From: Meandrina meandrites
Taxonomy: Eukaryota; Cnidaria; Anthozoa; Scleractinia; Meandrinidae
Assembly: GCA_963693305.1 (NCBI GenBank)
Contig: OY855907.1
Location: 39,644,856-39,708,855 of the forward strand
Direction: 5' to 3'
DNA: 64,000 bases
A program made the translations under genes and the position numbers. Position 1 is the first letter of the stretch. Every line of letters starts with the position of its first letter. Below are positions 51,532-62,344 of this stretch, in pieces. A model generated the notes under the pieces. It was not told the origin of the DNA. It worked only from the letters and a program-made list of their open reading frames with translations, and searched no databases.

Positions 51532-52233
51532 CTGAGGAAAGGCTTTTTTGTCATGTCCCTTGTGTCGACGGTCTTTTGTTTTCAGGTTTGCCTGGAGTGT
51601 TCCCTCCACAACAATAGGCCTTTAAGAGGCCATATCTGCTTAAAGTGTCATCAACTCTGAAGGCTATAACTCAACAGCCTTTCGAGAGCGTTCGAGAGCG
51701 TTTAATCCACGCTGTAGATGAAGAGTTAAACAAACATTTTAGACCATTTTTGAGGATAAAACCAACAGAAATAACAAATTTGAGGCTCGAAACGAACGGT
51801 CTCAAATTACACCATAAATAAACACGAAACTGTTTAAGGTTCGAAATCAACGATTACTCGCTTAATTCGATCCAAAATAGGCTTAAACCCTTTAACAAGA
51901 AGCCCAACTAGAAATCTGGGTAAAATAAACAGCTATATAACTCCCCACTGATGTAGAACAAGCAATGAAAAACTCACCGAATTACCACGCTTTCGCCGCC
52001 ATATTGGAAATCTTCCAACCACAATGCAGTGCGATCGAAGTGCGCACACCGCCTGATCCGTGACACAATACACGCAAAGCTCACGCGCGCGAAGGTCCCG
52101 TACGGATTTCAGCCTTTGGCTGACGATAGGTACTTTGAGTACCTATCTCAGGGCCCGCGCAGAGGGAGGGGCTGGGGGGGCTTTAGCCCCCCCCACATTT
52201 TTACAATAAAAAGAAAAAATAATAAGAACTTAA

Positions 52234-52614
52234 AGGGGCAGTATCATGAGAATTCTTCTAAGTTTTTGGGCAAACTATGCTGAATTTATAAAGCGGCACT
52301 CATTGATCAACAAAATAACCTCTAAATGCCAAAAGGTCATAAATGCACTCTCTAAGATGTGCCTAGAACATAATCAACGGTTTTTTAGTAATTTTCCTCC
52401 AAATAACACTGTCAAACTTGAAAACGTCGGCCCGACGTTTTCAAGTTTTAGACCATTTCTTTCCTACCCGTACGTAGCTACTCCAGTTTTAAACAAGTTT
52501 CGTGAGTAGTACAGTGCATTTAACAAGGTTAGGCAACTATTAGTGGATTTCCAATTAATACCATCACCTTCATTAGACTTTCAAGTAGGGCTAATTCTTG
52601 ATGAGACTGCCCCT
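52234..52614. mobile_element. TTAA-flanked MITE with central hairpin
   Basis: 381 bp between TTAA copies at 52,230-52,233 and 52,615-52,618. Ends AGGGGCAGTATCATGAG and the inverse of AGGGGCAGTCTCATCAAG. Near its centre is a perfect 17-bp inverted repeat (52,414-52,430 and 52,432-52,448) with a one-base spacer. TTAA duplication points to piggyBac, Kolobok or Sola3 mobilisation. The ends differ from those of the 11.5-kb TTAA element. Confidence 0.85.
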
Positions 52615-52655
52615 TTAAGTAAATAGGCAAGTAAAGAAAGAAATAAAGGAAAAAA

Positions 52656-52656
<1 letters not shown>

Positions 52657-52719
<63 letters not shown>
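52657..52719. repeat. ATT microsatellite
   Basis: About 21 uninterrupted ATT triplets. Confidence 0.98.
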
Positions 52720-53602
52720 GAACGAACAAAGACTAAAAGTATTTCATTTTAACGCTTTTCCAGAAGCTGGTGATAAATTTTGTTTTTGAGTTCCATATTG
52801 GTTAATCATGTATCGAGTGCATCTGGTGAATGATCATTCAGTTTCCACTGCCCGAATAATAAACATTTTGCCCAACAATGACGCAAGAAAGATTTAGTAA
52901 CTTGACAATGATAAACTGTCGTGAAGAATGGTTTTTGACATCACTAACGAATTTGCAGATTGTAGCAATAACAGAAAGAGAAATACCGTTTACAACGTTA
53001 AGCTGAAGTATAGCAAAAATCGTCAGATTCCTGGTTTGTAAACGCTAATGGCAGTAGTACTGATTTGGAGTAAATTATATTGCTTCAAGCAGGATTTGAT
53101 AGTAAATCTATAGGTCTGGTTCTAAATGTTTAGTATGCTTATACTGTAAAAGCATTACAATAATATAGCAAGGCCGATAAGTACTATGTGAAAAAGTAAC
53201 TTTGCAAGACACCAACACGACCAGAACGATAAAGTAGGGTTACAATGGCGAACAGCTATTCCGTCTTTTTAGGGGCTCATCTGCGTGGTGTAGCAAATCT
53301 AAATAATGCCAGCTCGAAGGCCAGCGCAAATAAATTGCAATAATCTCTTTTAGATCCTGGTACGTTAGCACCATTGTTGTTTGCGGACAGTTGCTGTTAC
53401 GAGTTGTAAAAACATTTCGCTTCAACACACTGTTTGTTCATTTTAAATCCACCTTCCGATATCTGAGAATAATTAAAACCCTAATTTTCCCAGGGTAGCA
53501 TGCATCCGCTCCCCTCCCCCCCCCCCCCCCCCTCCAAAAAAAAAAAAAAAATCTGGCTCACGCTTGAGCCCCCCCACTCAAAATCTTGCTGCGCGGGCCC
53601 TG

Positions 53603-55229
53603 TCAAAATTGTCTGTATGTTCGAATGTCGTCAGTGTAAAATTGTTCACAATAGAGTTAACACCTGCGAACATGCCCGCAAGTGGTTTAGGGTAAAAAAT
53701 AAACTGAATCAGCAGAATCAGCGAGTGCAGTGAACCGAGTACAGACCATATAAAGAGCCGGTTAATTTGACACCTCGTGTATACAGTTCCGTATGGGGTT
53801 ACGCTGTCAAGTCCAGTTTCCTGAAAGTTTCTTTCGATTTGATGCCTCTGGATGAGTTTGTACAATATGCGAGCCATGTAAGTCATGCGAGCCAGAAATC
53901 TCTTATCCCAATAAAAAGGCTCACCACAAGCTACTTAACCAAGCTTGCTGATGTGTTACTTGGGCTAACAGGAATGGTTCACATGACTCCCTGGCTCGGA
54001 CTTTGTCAAGACCCTTCACAAGAAAATACCTACACTGTGAAGAAGAGATTGTCTCTCTTGTTTCTTGTACAGAGAAATGGAACAGGAGATAACTACCAGA
54101 GCAATTTTTCGCTCTGCTTGGAAAAGTCCCCAAGAAAAGGCAAATCATCTCATCCCTACGATCGAAAGCCGAGCGGGCAAGCTCTGTGCCTCTGTCAGAA
54201 CAATACAGCTTCAACTTCTCCATCGAACACAAGGCGGCGGATTTCAGCTTTAGCTGATAAATTCCTCTTTGGAGGCGATATTTACTTTCGATCGTGTGCC
54301 AGTAAAAGCACCACGAAAGGCGAATTGTACACTTTCTTTCGCTTCTCGTTTCTGGTTTGGCAGCAGACCAAGGCCGAACGACTTTTATGTCTTTTATCAC
54401 TTGCAGCGCGCCAAATTTACAGGAAGAATTTTCCTCCTGTGGTTTTATCCAATCACAAACAGGACAGCACGTCAATCAAACCAGATCCTTGCCAGATCAA
54501 TCTAAAAGGTGAATCTTTCTGTTTACTGTTTCCATTTAATATATTCGTTCAATCAGGCAAACTAGAAATCAACGGAAAGTAATCGAGGGCTATTGTAGTG
54601 GTAAGGAAGCCTTTCTCTCGGCGCTAACGGCGCTTACAATAGTCGACAGTAGTGCGGGGTCGGGAAACTTGACCTTCGAAACCGATCCTAGCCTGTGAAG
54701 TCGCTCCATACGTTTTCGACTGTGTTCGCAGGCTAAAAGACAAGAGGTGCTGTCCGCTTGCTTGATTGCTGTGCCACTGGTCACCCTTATGCCATGGCTA
54801 TGGGACCAAACTGCTTCAGTTCCAACAAACTTTGTTGAGTATTTTTGGTGGAGAACTCAGGGAAAATCTCAAGGCTCCGGAAACAAACCACGGTGTTGTT
54901 GTTGTTGCTGCTGCGCGTATGTCGCTTAAAGATATATGGCATTTGGAAATTGGAAAGTCAATAAGCTTCTATTGAAGGACAATTAAATAAAGCGTGATAC
55001 TTGAAGAACCAGATTCGTGTGCATTGAATAAACCTGTTCTCTTTGTTGTCACTTTTATTCGCTCGTGTCGTTCGTCAAGCGGAGTCAGTCGAGCGTCTTT
55101 ACACTGTCACAGCGAGTAGAAGCTTGAAAACTTTCTTCGATGGCGTTTCGCTACGCTCTGAACAGTTTTAAAGTAAGCGGAGTAACTGCAGAATACGCCG
55201 CCACATCGAGTCCGTTACTGAAAAGGGAT
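53603..55229. other. Unassigned region with a 271-codon frame
   Basis: A plus frame at 53,767-54,582 (271 codons) and an overlapping minus frame at 53,921-54,475 (184 codons) are both open. Neither has a motif I recognise, and two long overlapping frames make both doubtful. A CCAAT box (ttatccaatcac near 54,447) and a donor-like aaag/gtgaatc (54,509) suggest a promoter or first exon on the plus strand. No product can be named. Confidence 0.3.
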
Positions 55230-55344
55230 GGCTACGCGGTACGCAGAAAGAATTAAATTCAAGATGGCAAGGTATCTTAAGTTGAGCTGGCTACGCGGTA
55301 CGCGGTAAGCAGAAAGAATTAAATTCAAGATGGCGAGGTATCTT
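55230..55344. repeat. Short tandem duplication with an inverted distal copy
   Basis: ggctacgcggtacgcag..aattaaattcaagatgg occurs at 55,230-55,266 and again at about 55,288-55,334. An inverted, diverged copy lies at about 55,520-55,562 (tttctgcgtaccacgtagcc). The 55,286-55,562 interval may be a small TIR element, but no target duplication is clear. Confidence 0.55.
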
Positions 55345-55593
55345 CGTTGATGAATGTTTTTAAAAGCGTGTGCTTTTGTCTTAATCTACCGATTAGTTTT
55401 ATACTTATTGCTTTTTGTGTCACGTTTTTAGAACAAGAAATTTTATAGAGCTTTTTCTCACCGCGTAACTAGCACATTACAATGCGATGTCATTTTGAAA
55501 TTATTTCTCATTTAAATAAATTAACTTGAATTAATTAGTTTCTGCGTACCACGTAGCCAGCTGCGTGGAATTTATTGTCTGCAGTTAAATAAG

Positions 55594-56176
55594 AGGGTCG
55601 TACAGGGGGGGGGGGGTCTCTGGCACGATTTACGGACGAAAAAAATAACGAATCACGGATCACGGATATTGAAATTTCATTTTCTCGAATCACGAATTCA
55701 AAATAAGTACTCTTTTATCCTGTTCTTACGCTACAAATAGTGTTTGAAGAAATCAAAATTGATTAAGAAATTACTAGACTGTTCACAGTCCCCTATTTTT
55801 CCGTGAAGTCGCAGAGATCGATCGTTGAGTTCGAGCGGCCGCCATCTTGTTTTGTCTGTGTGTGCGACTTTACGGAAAAATAGGGGACTGTGAACAGTCT
55901 AAGAAATTACGAAAATAAGAAAGAAACATACCCTTTTATCCTGTTCTTACTCTACAAAGAGTGTTTGACGTGAGGATAATTATACGGAGGTCACATTTGA
56001 GGTCTTGTGTCTCAAAATCACGCAAAATAAAGTCAATAAAGTGGTGAAATAAGCTCTTCACGTGTCACGCAAAACCTTCTGGTCACGGGTCACGAAGAAT
56101 AAATTTATTAAATTCACGTTTCACGGAAAATAAAATCAGCTAATCACGCGTCACGAGAATACCCCTGTACGACCCT
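55594..56176. mobile_element. hAT-like MITE with 8-bp target duplication
   Basis: 583 bp, ends AGGGTCGTACAGGGG and CCCCTGTACGACCCT. Flanks TAAATAAG and CAAATAAG match at 7 of 8 positions. The interior repeats short aatcacgg / tcacg motifs and is interrupted by the 127-bp MITE at 55,775-55,901. Confidence 0.8.
55775..55901. mobile_element. 127-bp Mutator-like MITE nested in the hAT-like MITE
   Basis: Terminal inverted repeats of 39 bp with one mismatch, starting TAGACTGTTCACAGTCCCC. Flanked by a perfect 9-bp duplication AGAAATTAC (55,766-55,774 and 55,902-55,910). The 49-bp centre contains a NotI-type gcggccgc and a gccgccatctt motif. Confidence 0.9.
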
Positions 56177-56203
56177 CAAATAAGCAAACAATTTTAAATT
56201 TCA

Positions 56204-56403
56204 NNNNNNNNNNNNNNNNNNNNNNNNNNNNNNNNNNNNNNNNNNNNNNNNNNNNNNNNNNNNNNNNNNNNNNNNNNNNNNNNNNNNNNNNNNNNNNNNN
56301 NNNNNNNNNNNNNNNNNNNNNNNNNNNNNNNNNNNNNNNNNNNNNNNNNNNNNNNNNNNNNNNNNNNNNNNNNNNNNNNNNNNNNNNNNNNNNNNNNNNN
56401 NNN
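56204..56403. other. Assembly gap of 200 N
   Basis: Exactly 200 unknown bases, probably an arbitrary scaffold gap size. Sequence on the two sides should not be assumed adjacent at that distance. Confidence 0.99.
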
Positions 56404-56678
56404 GCGGGGTAAGCCTGCGTCTTTTATTAGAGGAGAAGATGCCCTGTGGTATGGCTGGCAAAGGGCAAATTATGCCCCCTTTCAAAAAAAATATCACATG
56501 CCAATTTAATTCTTGAAAACAAATTCCTGGTTATTATGGACCCCAAACTGGGTGCATGGCTCAAGCTTTGTGATCCCTAAGAATAGAATAGAATAGAAAT
56601 CCTGGTTAATGCATGTTACAGGAGAGCCAGCTTGTCCAGGTTTTCCAGGCGACGGATTCCCACAGACACTGGAATTTC

Positions 56679-56765
56679 AAACGAAGAAAAGCAAGGCTGA
56701 TTGAACAGTTGGGAACTATATATATTATATTATAACTGTTCAATCAGCCTTGCTTTTCTTCGTTT
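56679..56765. repeat. Perfect 32-bp inverted repeat
   Basis: Arms 56,679-56,710 and 56,734-56,765 (aaacgaagaaaagcaaggct.. and its exact complement) around a 23-nt AT-rich loop. Likely a foldback or very short MITE. Confidence 0.9.
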
Positions 56766-57042
56766 ACTATTTTGTTATAGCTTTATCCTTTTTTTTTCTA
56801 CTGTTTTCTTTTTTATTGTACTTAAATGCTTTAGAATTATTTGTTCTGTAAATATCTACTTCCTTAATTAAGTATGTAAATGTAAAATGCCTCTTTTCTG
56901 ACCTAATATTTACTTTAAATTAATAAATTTGGTCACCCAACTAGTTTAGCTCTTTAGTTATTTTGGGTGACCAGCAACTGTATGTATTTTTAATTTATTT
57001 ATTGTTTAAGTTGTTACTAGTAATTTGCAGTTCAAATAAACC

Positions 57043-57063
57043 TTGTTGTTGTTGTTGTTGTTG
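57043..57063. repeat. TTG microsatellite
   Basis: Seven TTG triplets. Confidence 0.9.
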
Positions 57064-58727
57064 TATTAGATCTTCTACATTTAGAGGATCCGGTACTTCT
57101 ATTTCGTCACGGTGGTCCTTGCAAATTTAAATTCACTGTAATTTCAGACCGCGTTGGACGTTTTTAAGCTAAACATACAGGGCATATGTGTGTAAATAAA
57201 TAAAGCGAGTGAAGAATAGCACAAAAATAAAGAAACTTAATGCGCGGCGACCACGTGCACGACGGACTAAAACACACTGACAACGATAATTAACAATTAT
57301 TTTGTCTCGGGAATATTCGCCGAGATTCACGGAACCTGCGACGAAAAATTATATTGGTATAATTTTCAGAGGTGAATATCAAGAACTACAAAATATAGAA
57401 CTAATTTATAAAACACGGAAACAACAAACTCATAAAGTGCATGCTGAAGCATGTGTAAACAAGCTTAATTTATCCAATGTAAATAATAATATTTACAGTT
57501 AGGATTAAGCAATAAAATAGAGCAAAGCAGACACTATGAAAAAGACAGTTATGTGGTACCTTTACTGAATCGTTGGCAACTTCTCAGCATTCTTGACATG
57601 AGTACCTCGCAGGCTGAAGCGACCAGCCTGTAGCTCCGGTCACAAGAGAACTGAATGTCAAGTCGACTGTCAAGTGAGAAATAAACGGACCAATCGACTC
57701 GGTCCCAGAGCCCTGAATTCTCCGCAAGTAAGTGGATCAGAGGAGGTTGGACACCGGTCACGTGCCAATTTTGATAAAACCACGTTTTCGCGCTTGTTTC
57801 GACCTCAATAACAGCGACATATGGTGTCTGTGGGTTGCGTTCTTGCTGGGTGATCGGTGAGTTGTTGACCTATCGCTTGTTCACGGTTGTACTAAGAGTC
57901 TTTCACTTTAAAAACATAAACGGAATTTAGTTCGAGCGGCCGGGTATTCTGCAGTAAGCAATAATTATTTTATATTTGTTCAGAACACATGGACACTGTG
58001 CACAGTTGTGTTCGGACCAGCAGTCAAGAAGCTTTCCCGGCAGCAGTTCGCTCACGTGGAAAAACTCGCTGTTTGGGAAGACACGTGCAGGTTATAAGCT
58101 GCTGTTTTTTGAGGTATTTACATGTTTTTCTTGTCTTATTTTCTTTAGTTTTGCTGGTTGTATTCAGAGATTTAACTGTTGCGTTTGTTTTCCCATCCAC
58201 AGAAGCTGGCGACAAACTAAAACCTGAAGTTTTCAGACACGCACTTGGAAATAGATGTGACAGTTTGGCCTAAAAAAAAGATGTAGGTAGGATAAGTTTA
58301 AATATTGCAACAGAAATGCTGAAACACTTTGCAATCTTTTACTTTCCTTGTATTTGTCCTTCGTTGCTTAGTCGGAAATGCCATTTCCCACGATTTCCTG
58401 GGACAGTTTCATAAATCAAAACATCGAGAGACGTCTAGTAACAAGAAGTTGCCAGCAACTTACAACCACGCTGTTAATTTTTGCTAATTAACAGCTTTCT
58501 TTTTAAAGTCAGGGTTGAATTAAATCTGTTTGCACCATAAGTAAAGGCCTAGCAAAGTAGTCACGCAAGTCACACAATCTGAGGTTTATGTTATCCAAGT
58601 CTATCTTTAGCTTGGAGGTTTTCCCTTCTAATGATGTAATCCCTACACTTTCAGGCATGCTCAATGGTTTACCTTGGCAATATTTAATGTAGTCTCCTTT
58701 GCAGCCGTTTAGTGTCGTCACTCAACG
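57064..58727. other. Unassigned sequence, possible small spliced frame
   Basis: No recognised gene. On the plus strand an open segment from ATG 57,976 meets a donor-like gcag/gttata (58,088-58,089). An acceptor with a strong pyrimidine tract (ttttcccatccacag, ending 58,201) continues in frame to a TAA near 58,273. Without homology this is only a splice-compatible frame. Confidence 0.25.
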
Positions 58728-58800
58728 GTCCTCCCCACAAACGGCTGCTCAAATTCGAACAACATTCCTTTCCCTTTGTTTCTTATGTGACCAATCAGAG
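58728..58800 (+). promoter_or_regulatory. Promoter-like module with CCAAT box, copy A
   Basis: Shares about three quarters identity, inverted, with 59,773-59,842: cctccccac, then acgg.tgctca.attcgaac, then cattcctttcc, then CCAATCA. The conserved CCAAT element suggests a promoter piece. A TATA-like tatatatt lies downstream near 58,950. Confidence 0.35.
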
Positions 58801-59772
58801 CTGTACAAGAGATTGTAATCAACATGGTTTTTCCCGCGTCCTCAAGTGTTGCAAAGGATCAGAGTTTCTCCGATGTTTGAGATGCCAAAGAAAGCTCTGC
58901 AAAGTGATCGTTACTTTATTTGCTCCACTGTAGTTCAGAAAAAAGAAAAGAGTATATATTTCGATCTACCGGTGGTTATTTGTTCATGTCCGGATGTGAA
59001 TGTGAGCAGCTATTCAGCGACCAGCGAGTTCAGTTTGCAAAGCTTTGCTAAAAAGACGACTCGTCATGTTCAAAAGGGCATTCATCTTGGAGGGCTCACA
59101 TGAATTGAACTCTACAAGGATCGTGAACTTCCGAGAACAAAACGCTTAGTTAACATTGAGAACGACCATGACAATGGAGAAACCGTTGCAGATGCATGCC
59201 GTGAGAAAGCCTCGATGTTTTACAATTTCCGATCAATATCATATCACGTATGCTTCTTCTGATGCTGCAGCCCAAGATTCTCCGAAACCCGTCGTTAGGT
59301 TGACAAAAACATCTTCAACGATTTTCCCAATTCCAGATTTTTCACTGTGCGTTTATTGCGCCTTTTAATAATATGCGAAATCTAAACAACTGCATTTTTC
59401 GCAGCCGCCATCGGCCAACAAACCTTGAAAAACAGAAACAAATAAAATGGATCGAAATCTACCAATTGCAGCTGACAGACGTGACCTTTGACCAGGCTGA
59501 AGTTAACTTCTGTTTCCTGAGAGGTCCGCTTTGAAGGTTGACGGTTGCGAAAACCCTAAACCAATATAAAAACGTTGGTTGAGGTTGAATTTCAGAGTTG
59601 GTATGTTATTGAAAACCACAATAAGCTAGAAATTTGAAATGTCTTTCTGACAAAATCAAACACTTCTTCAAGGGTCGCTACTTTGAAAGCTGTGAACTCC
59701 AAGATGAAACCAGCAAAATGATTGGTTAGATTTCTTTGGCGCGCACAGTTCTCAAAATATGTAATCCGAATG
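58801..59772. other. Sequence between inverted modules, no recognised gene
   Basis: Contains a CCAAT and TATAAA overlap (ccaatataaaaa, 59,561-59,572) that could be a core promoter on the plus strand. Short frames only (85 and 70 codons), unassigned. Confidence 0.3.
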
Positions 59773-59842
59773 GTGATTGGTTGAAACGGAGGAAAGGAAT
59801 GTTCGAATGTGAGCAACCGTTTCAGTGGGGAGGAGCGTTGCG
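59773..59842 (-). promoter_or_regulatory. Promoter-like module with CCAAT box, copy B (inverted)
   Basis: Inverted, diverged copy of 58,728-58,800 with gattggttg, the complement of CCAATC. A tatattta lies at about 59,873 on the plus side. Confidence 0.35.
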
Positions 59843-60892
59843 GACGACAGTAAAAACGGCTGTGAGGGAGACTATATTTAATGTTCCTTCAAATCTCTGA
59901 ACTCGCTCTGATAAAACAGCCAAAAGGTCCACCTCAATTGCCTAAACCCAAAAGAAATACTCGCAGAAATGCAAATAAATTGATGATTGTTGCTCCTGCT
60001 GATATAAACTTGCAAATAAAACAATCTTATTTGTCACATAGCAAAAGTGAAACCTGTAACATTGGCACATTCCATGGTTGATGTAATACCTTTTTTTAGT
60101 GTATTCAATATTCGGTTCGAATCCAACGCTTCGATAAAACACAAAGAAAATATATTTTATACACAATAAAGAAAACCATATCTGTAACATTTTCCATACA
60201 TTAATGTTTCAACAGCTTCTGGTGAATAAACATCCCAGGTTGCGTGATTCAAAGTTGCGATTGCAATTTGACTGAGTGGAGGTTTGGGTCTGGCCACCGA
60301 CAAAAAAAAAAATCCTGTGCAGAGCAAGAACCTCACTCAGCCCATGGCCACACTTAATTAGCAACATTAACTTGTGTTGTTTAAGTGTCAACCTTCATTT
60401 GGTACTATTTGAGAGACAAACGGTGGTTCTCCAGTGTTAAAAGCAGAGGGCAAGACGTCTCCCCCTCAGAGGGGTAAATTCCAAACTACATTGTCAGTGT
60501 TGACACCTTATCCTTGTGAATGTGGAGAATTGCCAGGGAGGACAACCTCTCTGCACTCGTAGTGCTGCAAAGAGGGGTTTCTGATCTCTTCATGCTCCTG
60601 AAACTGCATTAAGCAGCACAAGTAAACACACCATACATGAGCAGAGTGATCAGGGCTACATGTACATATATGCCTGGCTTGTGAAATTGAGGGTCTCCAT
60701 CAATTTTTGAAGCTTTTCAGTCTCAAAACTCAACATACCTTGCTGCATCTTTCAAAGAAAGCACAAACGAGCAAGATAACAGATGGCACTTTTTCGTTTT
60801 TTTACCTTTATTTAGCTGATCAACTCGTTCTTGTGTGCTTCAGCGCCTCTGTCTGTGATTTTTCATTGATCAGTTCAAGCTTTATATATTCT
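59843..60892. other. Unassigned sequence
   Basis: No gene, RNA or repeat that I can support. Only short frames in either strand. Confidence 0.4.
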
Positions 60893-62330
60893 GCTTCCTG
60901 TGGTTGAGATAAATTTCCTGTCCAGGGGAAACAAATTGCTTGTGTGGTAGAGATAAATTTCCGGTGTGGCTGAAACAAATTGCTGGTGTGGTTGAGATAA
61001 ATTTCCTGTGTAGGTGAAACAAATTGCTAGTGTGGTTGAGATGAATTTCCTGTGCAGGTGAAACAAATTGCTTGTGTGGTTGAGATAAATTTCCTGTGCA
61101 GGTGAAACAGATTGCTTGTCTGGTTGAGATAAATTTCCTGTGCAGGTGAAACAAATTGCTTGTGTGGTTGATATAAATTTCCTGTGCAGGTGAAACAAAT
61201 TGCTTGTGTGGTTGAGATAAATTTCCTGTGCAGGTGAAACAGATTGCTTGTCTGGTTGAGATAAATTTCCTGTGCAGGTGAAACAAATTGCTTGTGTGGT
61301 TGATATAAATTTCCTCTGCCGGTGAAACAAATTGCTTGTGTGGTTGACATAAATTTCCTGTGCAGATAACACAAATCGCTGGCGTGGTAGAGATAAATTT
61401 CTGGTGTGGCTGAAACAAATTGCTGGTGTGGTTGAGATAAATTTCCTGTGCAGATGAAACAAATTGCTTGTGTGGTTGATATAAATTTCCTCTGCAGGTG
61501 AAACAAATTGCTTGTGTGGTTGAGATAAATTTCCGTTGTGGCTGAAACAAATTGCTGATGTGGTTGAGATAAATTTCCTGTGCAGGGGAAACAAATCGCT
61601 TGTGTGGTTGAGATAAATTTCCTGTGCAAGTAAAACAAATTGCTTGTGTGGTAGAGATAAATTTCCGGTGTGGCTGAAACAAATTGCTGGTGTGGTTGAG
61701 ATAAATTTCCTGTGTAGGTGAAACAAATTGCTAGTGTGGTTGAGATGAATTTCCTGTGCAGATGAAACAAATTGCTGGTGTGGTTGAGATGAATTTCCTT
61801 TGCAGGTGAAACAAATTGCTTGTGTGGTTGAAATAAATTTCATGTACAGGTGAAACAAATTGCTTGTGTGGTTGAGATAAATTTCCTGTGCAGATAAAAC
61901 AAATTGCTTGTGTGGTTGAGATAAATTTCCGGTGTGGCTGAAACAAATTGCTGGTGTGGTTGAGATAAATTTCCTGTGCCGATGAAACAAATTGCTTGTG
62001 TGGTTCATATAAATTTCCTGTGCAGGTGAAACAAATTGCTTGTCTGGTTGAGATAAATTTCCGTTGTGGCTGAAACAAATTGCTTTCCTGGTTGAGATAA
62101 TTTCCTCTGCAGGTGAAACAAATTGCTGGTGTGGTTGAGATAAAATTTCCTGTGCAGGTGAAGCAAATTGCTTGTGTGGTTGAGCTAAATTTCCTGTGCA
62201 GGTAAAACAAATTGCTTGTGTGGTTGAGATGAAATTCCTGTGCAGGTAAAACAAATTGCTTGTGTGGTTGAGATAAATTTCCGTTGTGGCTGAAACAAAT
62301 TGCTTGTGTGGTTGAGGTAAATTTCCCGTG
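60893..62330. repeat. 44-bp satellite array
   Basis: About 33 units with period 44: aaattgcttgtgtggttgag, then ataaatttcctgtgcaggtg, then aaac. Variants replace the cctgtgcagg section with ccggtgtggc or ccgttgtggc. The minus strand is free of stops in all three frames, giving a 509-codon frame (60,875-62,404) of Asn/Thr/Ser/Gln-rich 44-residue cycles. Because 44 is not a multiple of three, the peptide cycles through all frames, so it is treated as non-coding. Confidence 0.95.
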
Positions 62331-62344
62331 TGACTAAAAAAAAT

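Larger units (their letters stand above)
48431..52055. mobile_element. 3.6-kb DNA transposon with ~38-bp TIRs and 9-bp target duplication
   Basis: Ends CAGGCGGTGTGCGCACT and AGTGCGCACACCGCCTG; the inverted similarity extends about 38 bp, to the ATGGT/ACCAC region. Both sides carry ATCCGTGAC (48,422-48,430 and 52,056-52,064). A 9-bp duplication suggests a Mutator-like element, with Merlin or P as alternatives. A splice-donor-like aaag/gtaagt (48,590) lies downstream of the left TIR. A Myb/SANT-like exon lies on the minus strand near the right end. No complete transposase was recognised. Confidence 0.85.
52149..53602. mobile_element. Element with CAGGGCCCGCGCAG termini
   Basis: 14-bp perfect terminal inverted repeats (52,149-52,162 and 53,589-53,602). 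Inside each end is a C- or G-rich subterminal hairpin region. The left one reads ggggggctttagcccccc. The start CAGGG is hAT-like, but the flanking 8 bp do not match (acctatct, tcaaaatt), so the two ends could belong to separate insertions. It contains a nested TTAA-flanked MITE and an ATT microsatellite. Confidence 0.6.

Noticed and set aside
53767..54582. 271-codon plus-strand frame as a confident gene
   Set aside because: An overlapping 184-codon minus frame is also open, composition is unremarkable, and no domain is recognised. Listed only as part of an unassigned region.
58728..59842. Divergent histone gene promoters
   Set aside because: CCAAT boxes are present, but no histone coding sequence and no histone 3' stem-loop were found in the surrounding kilobases.
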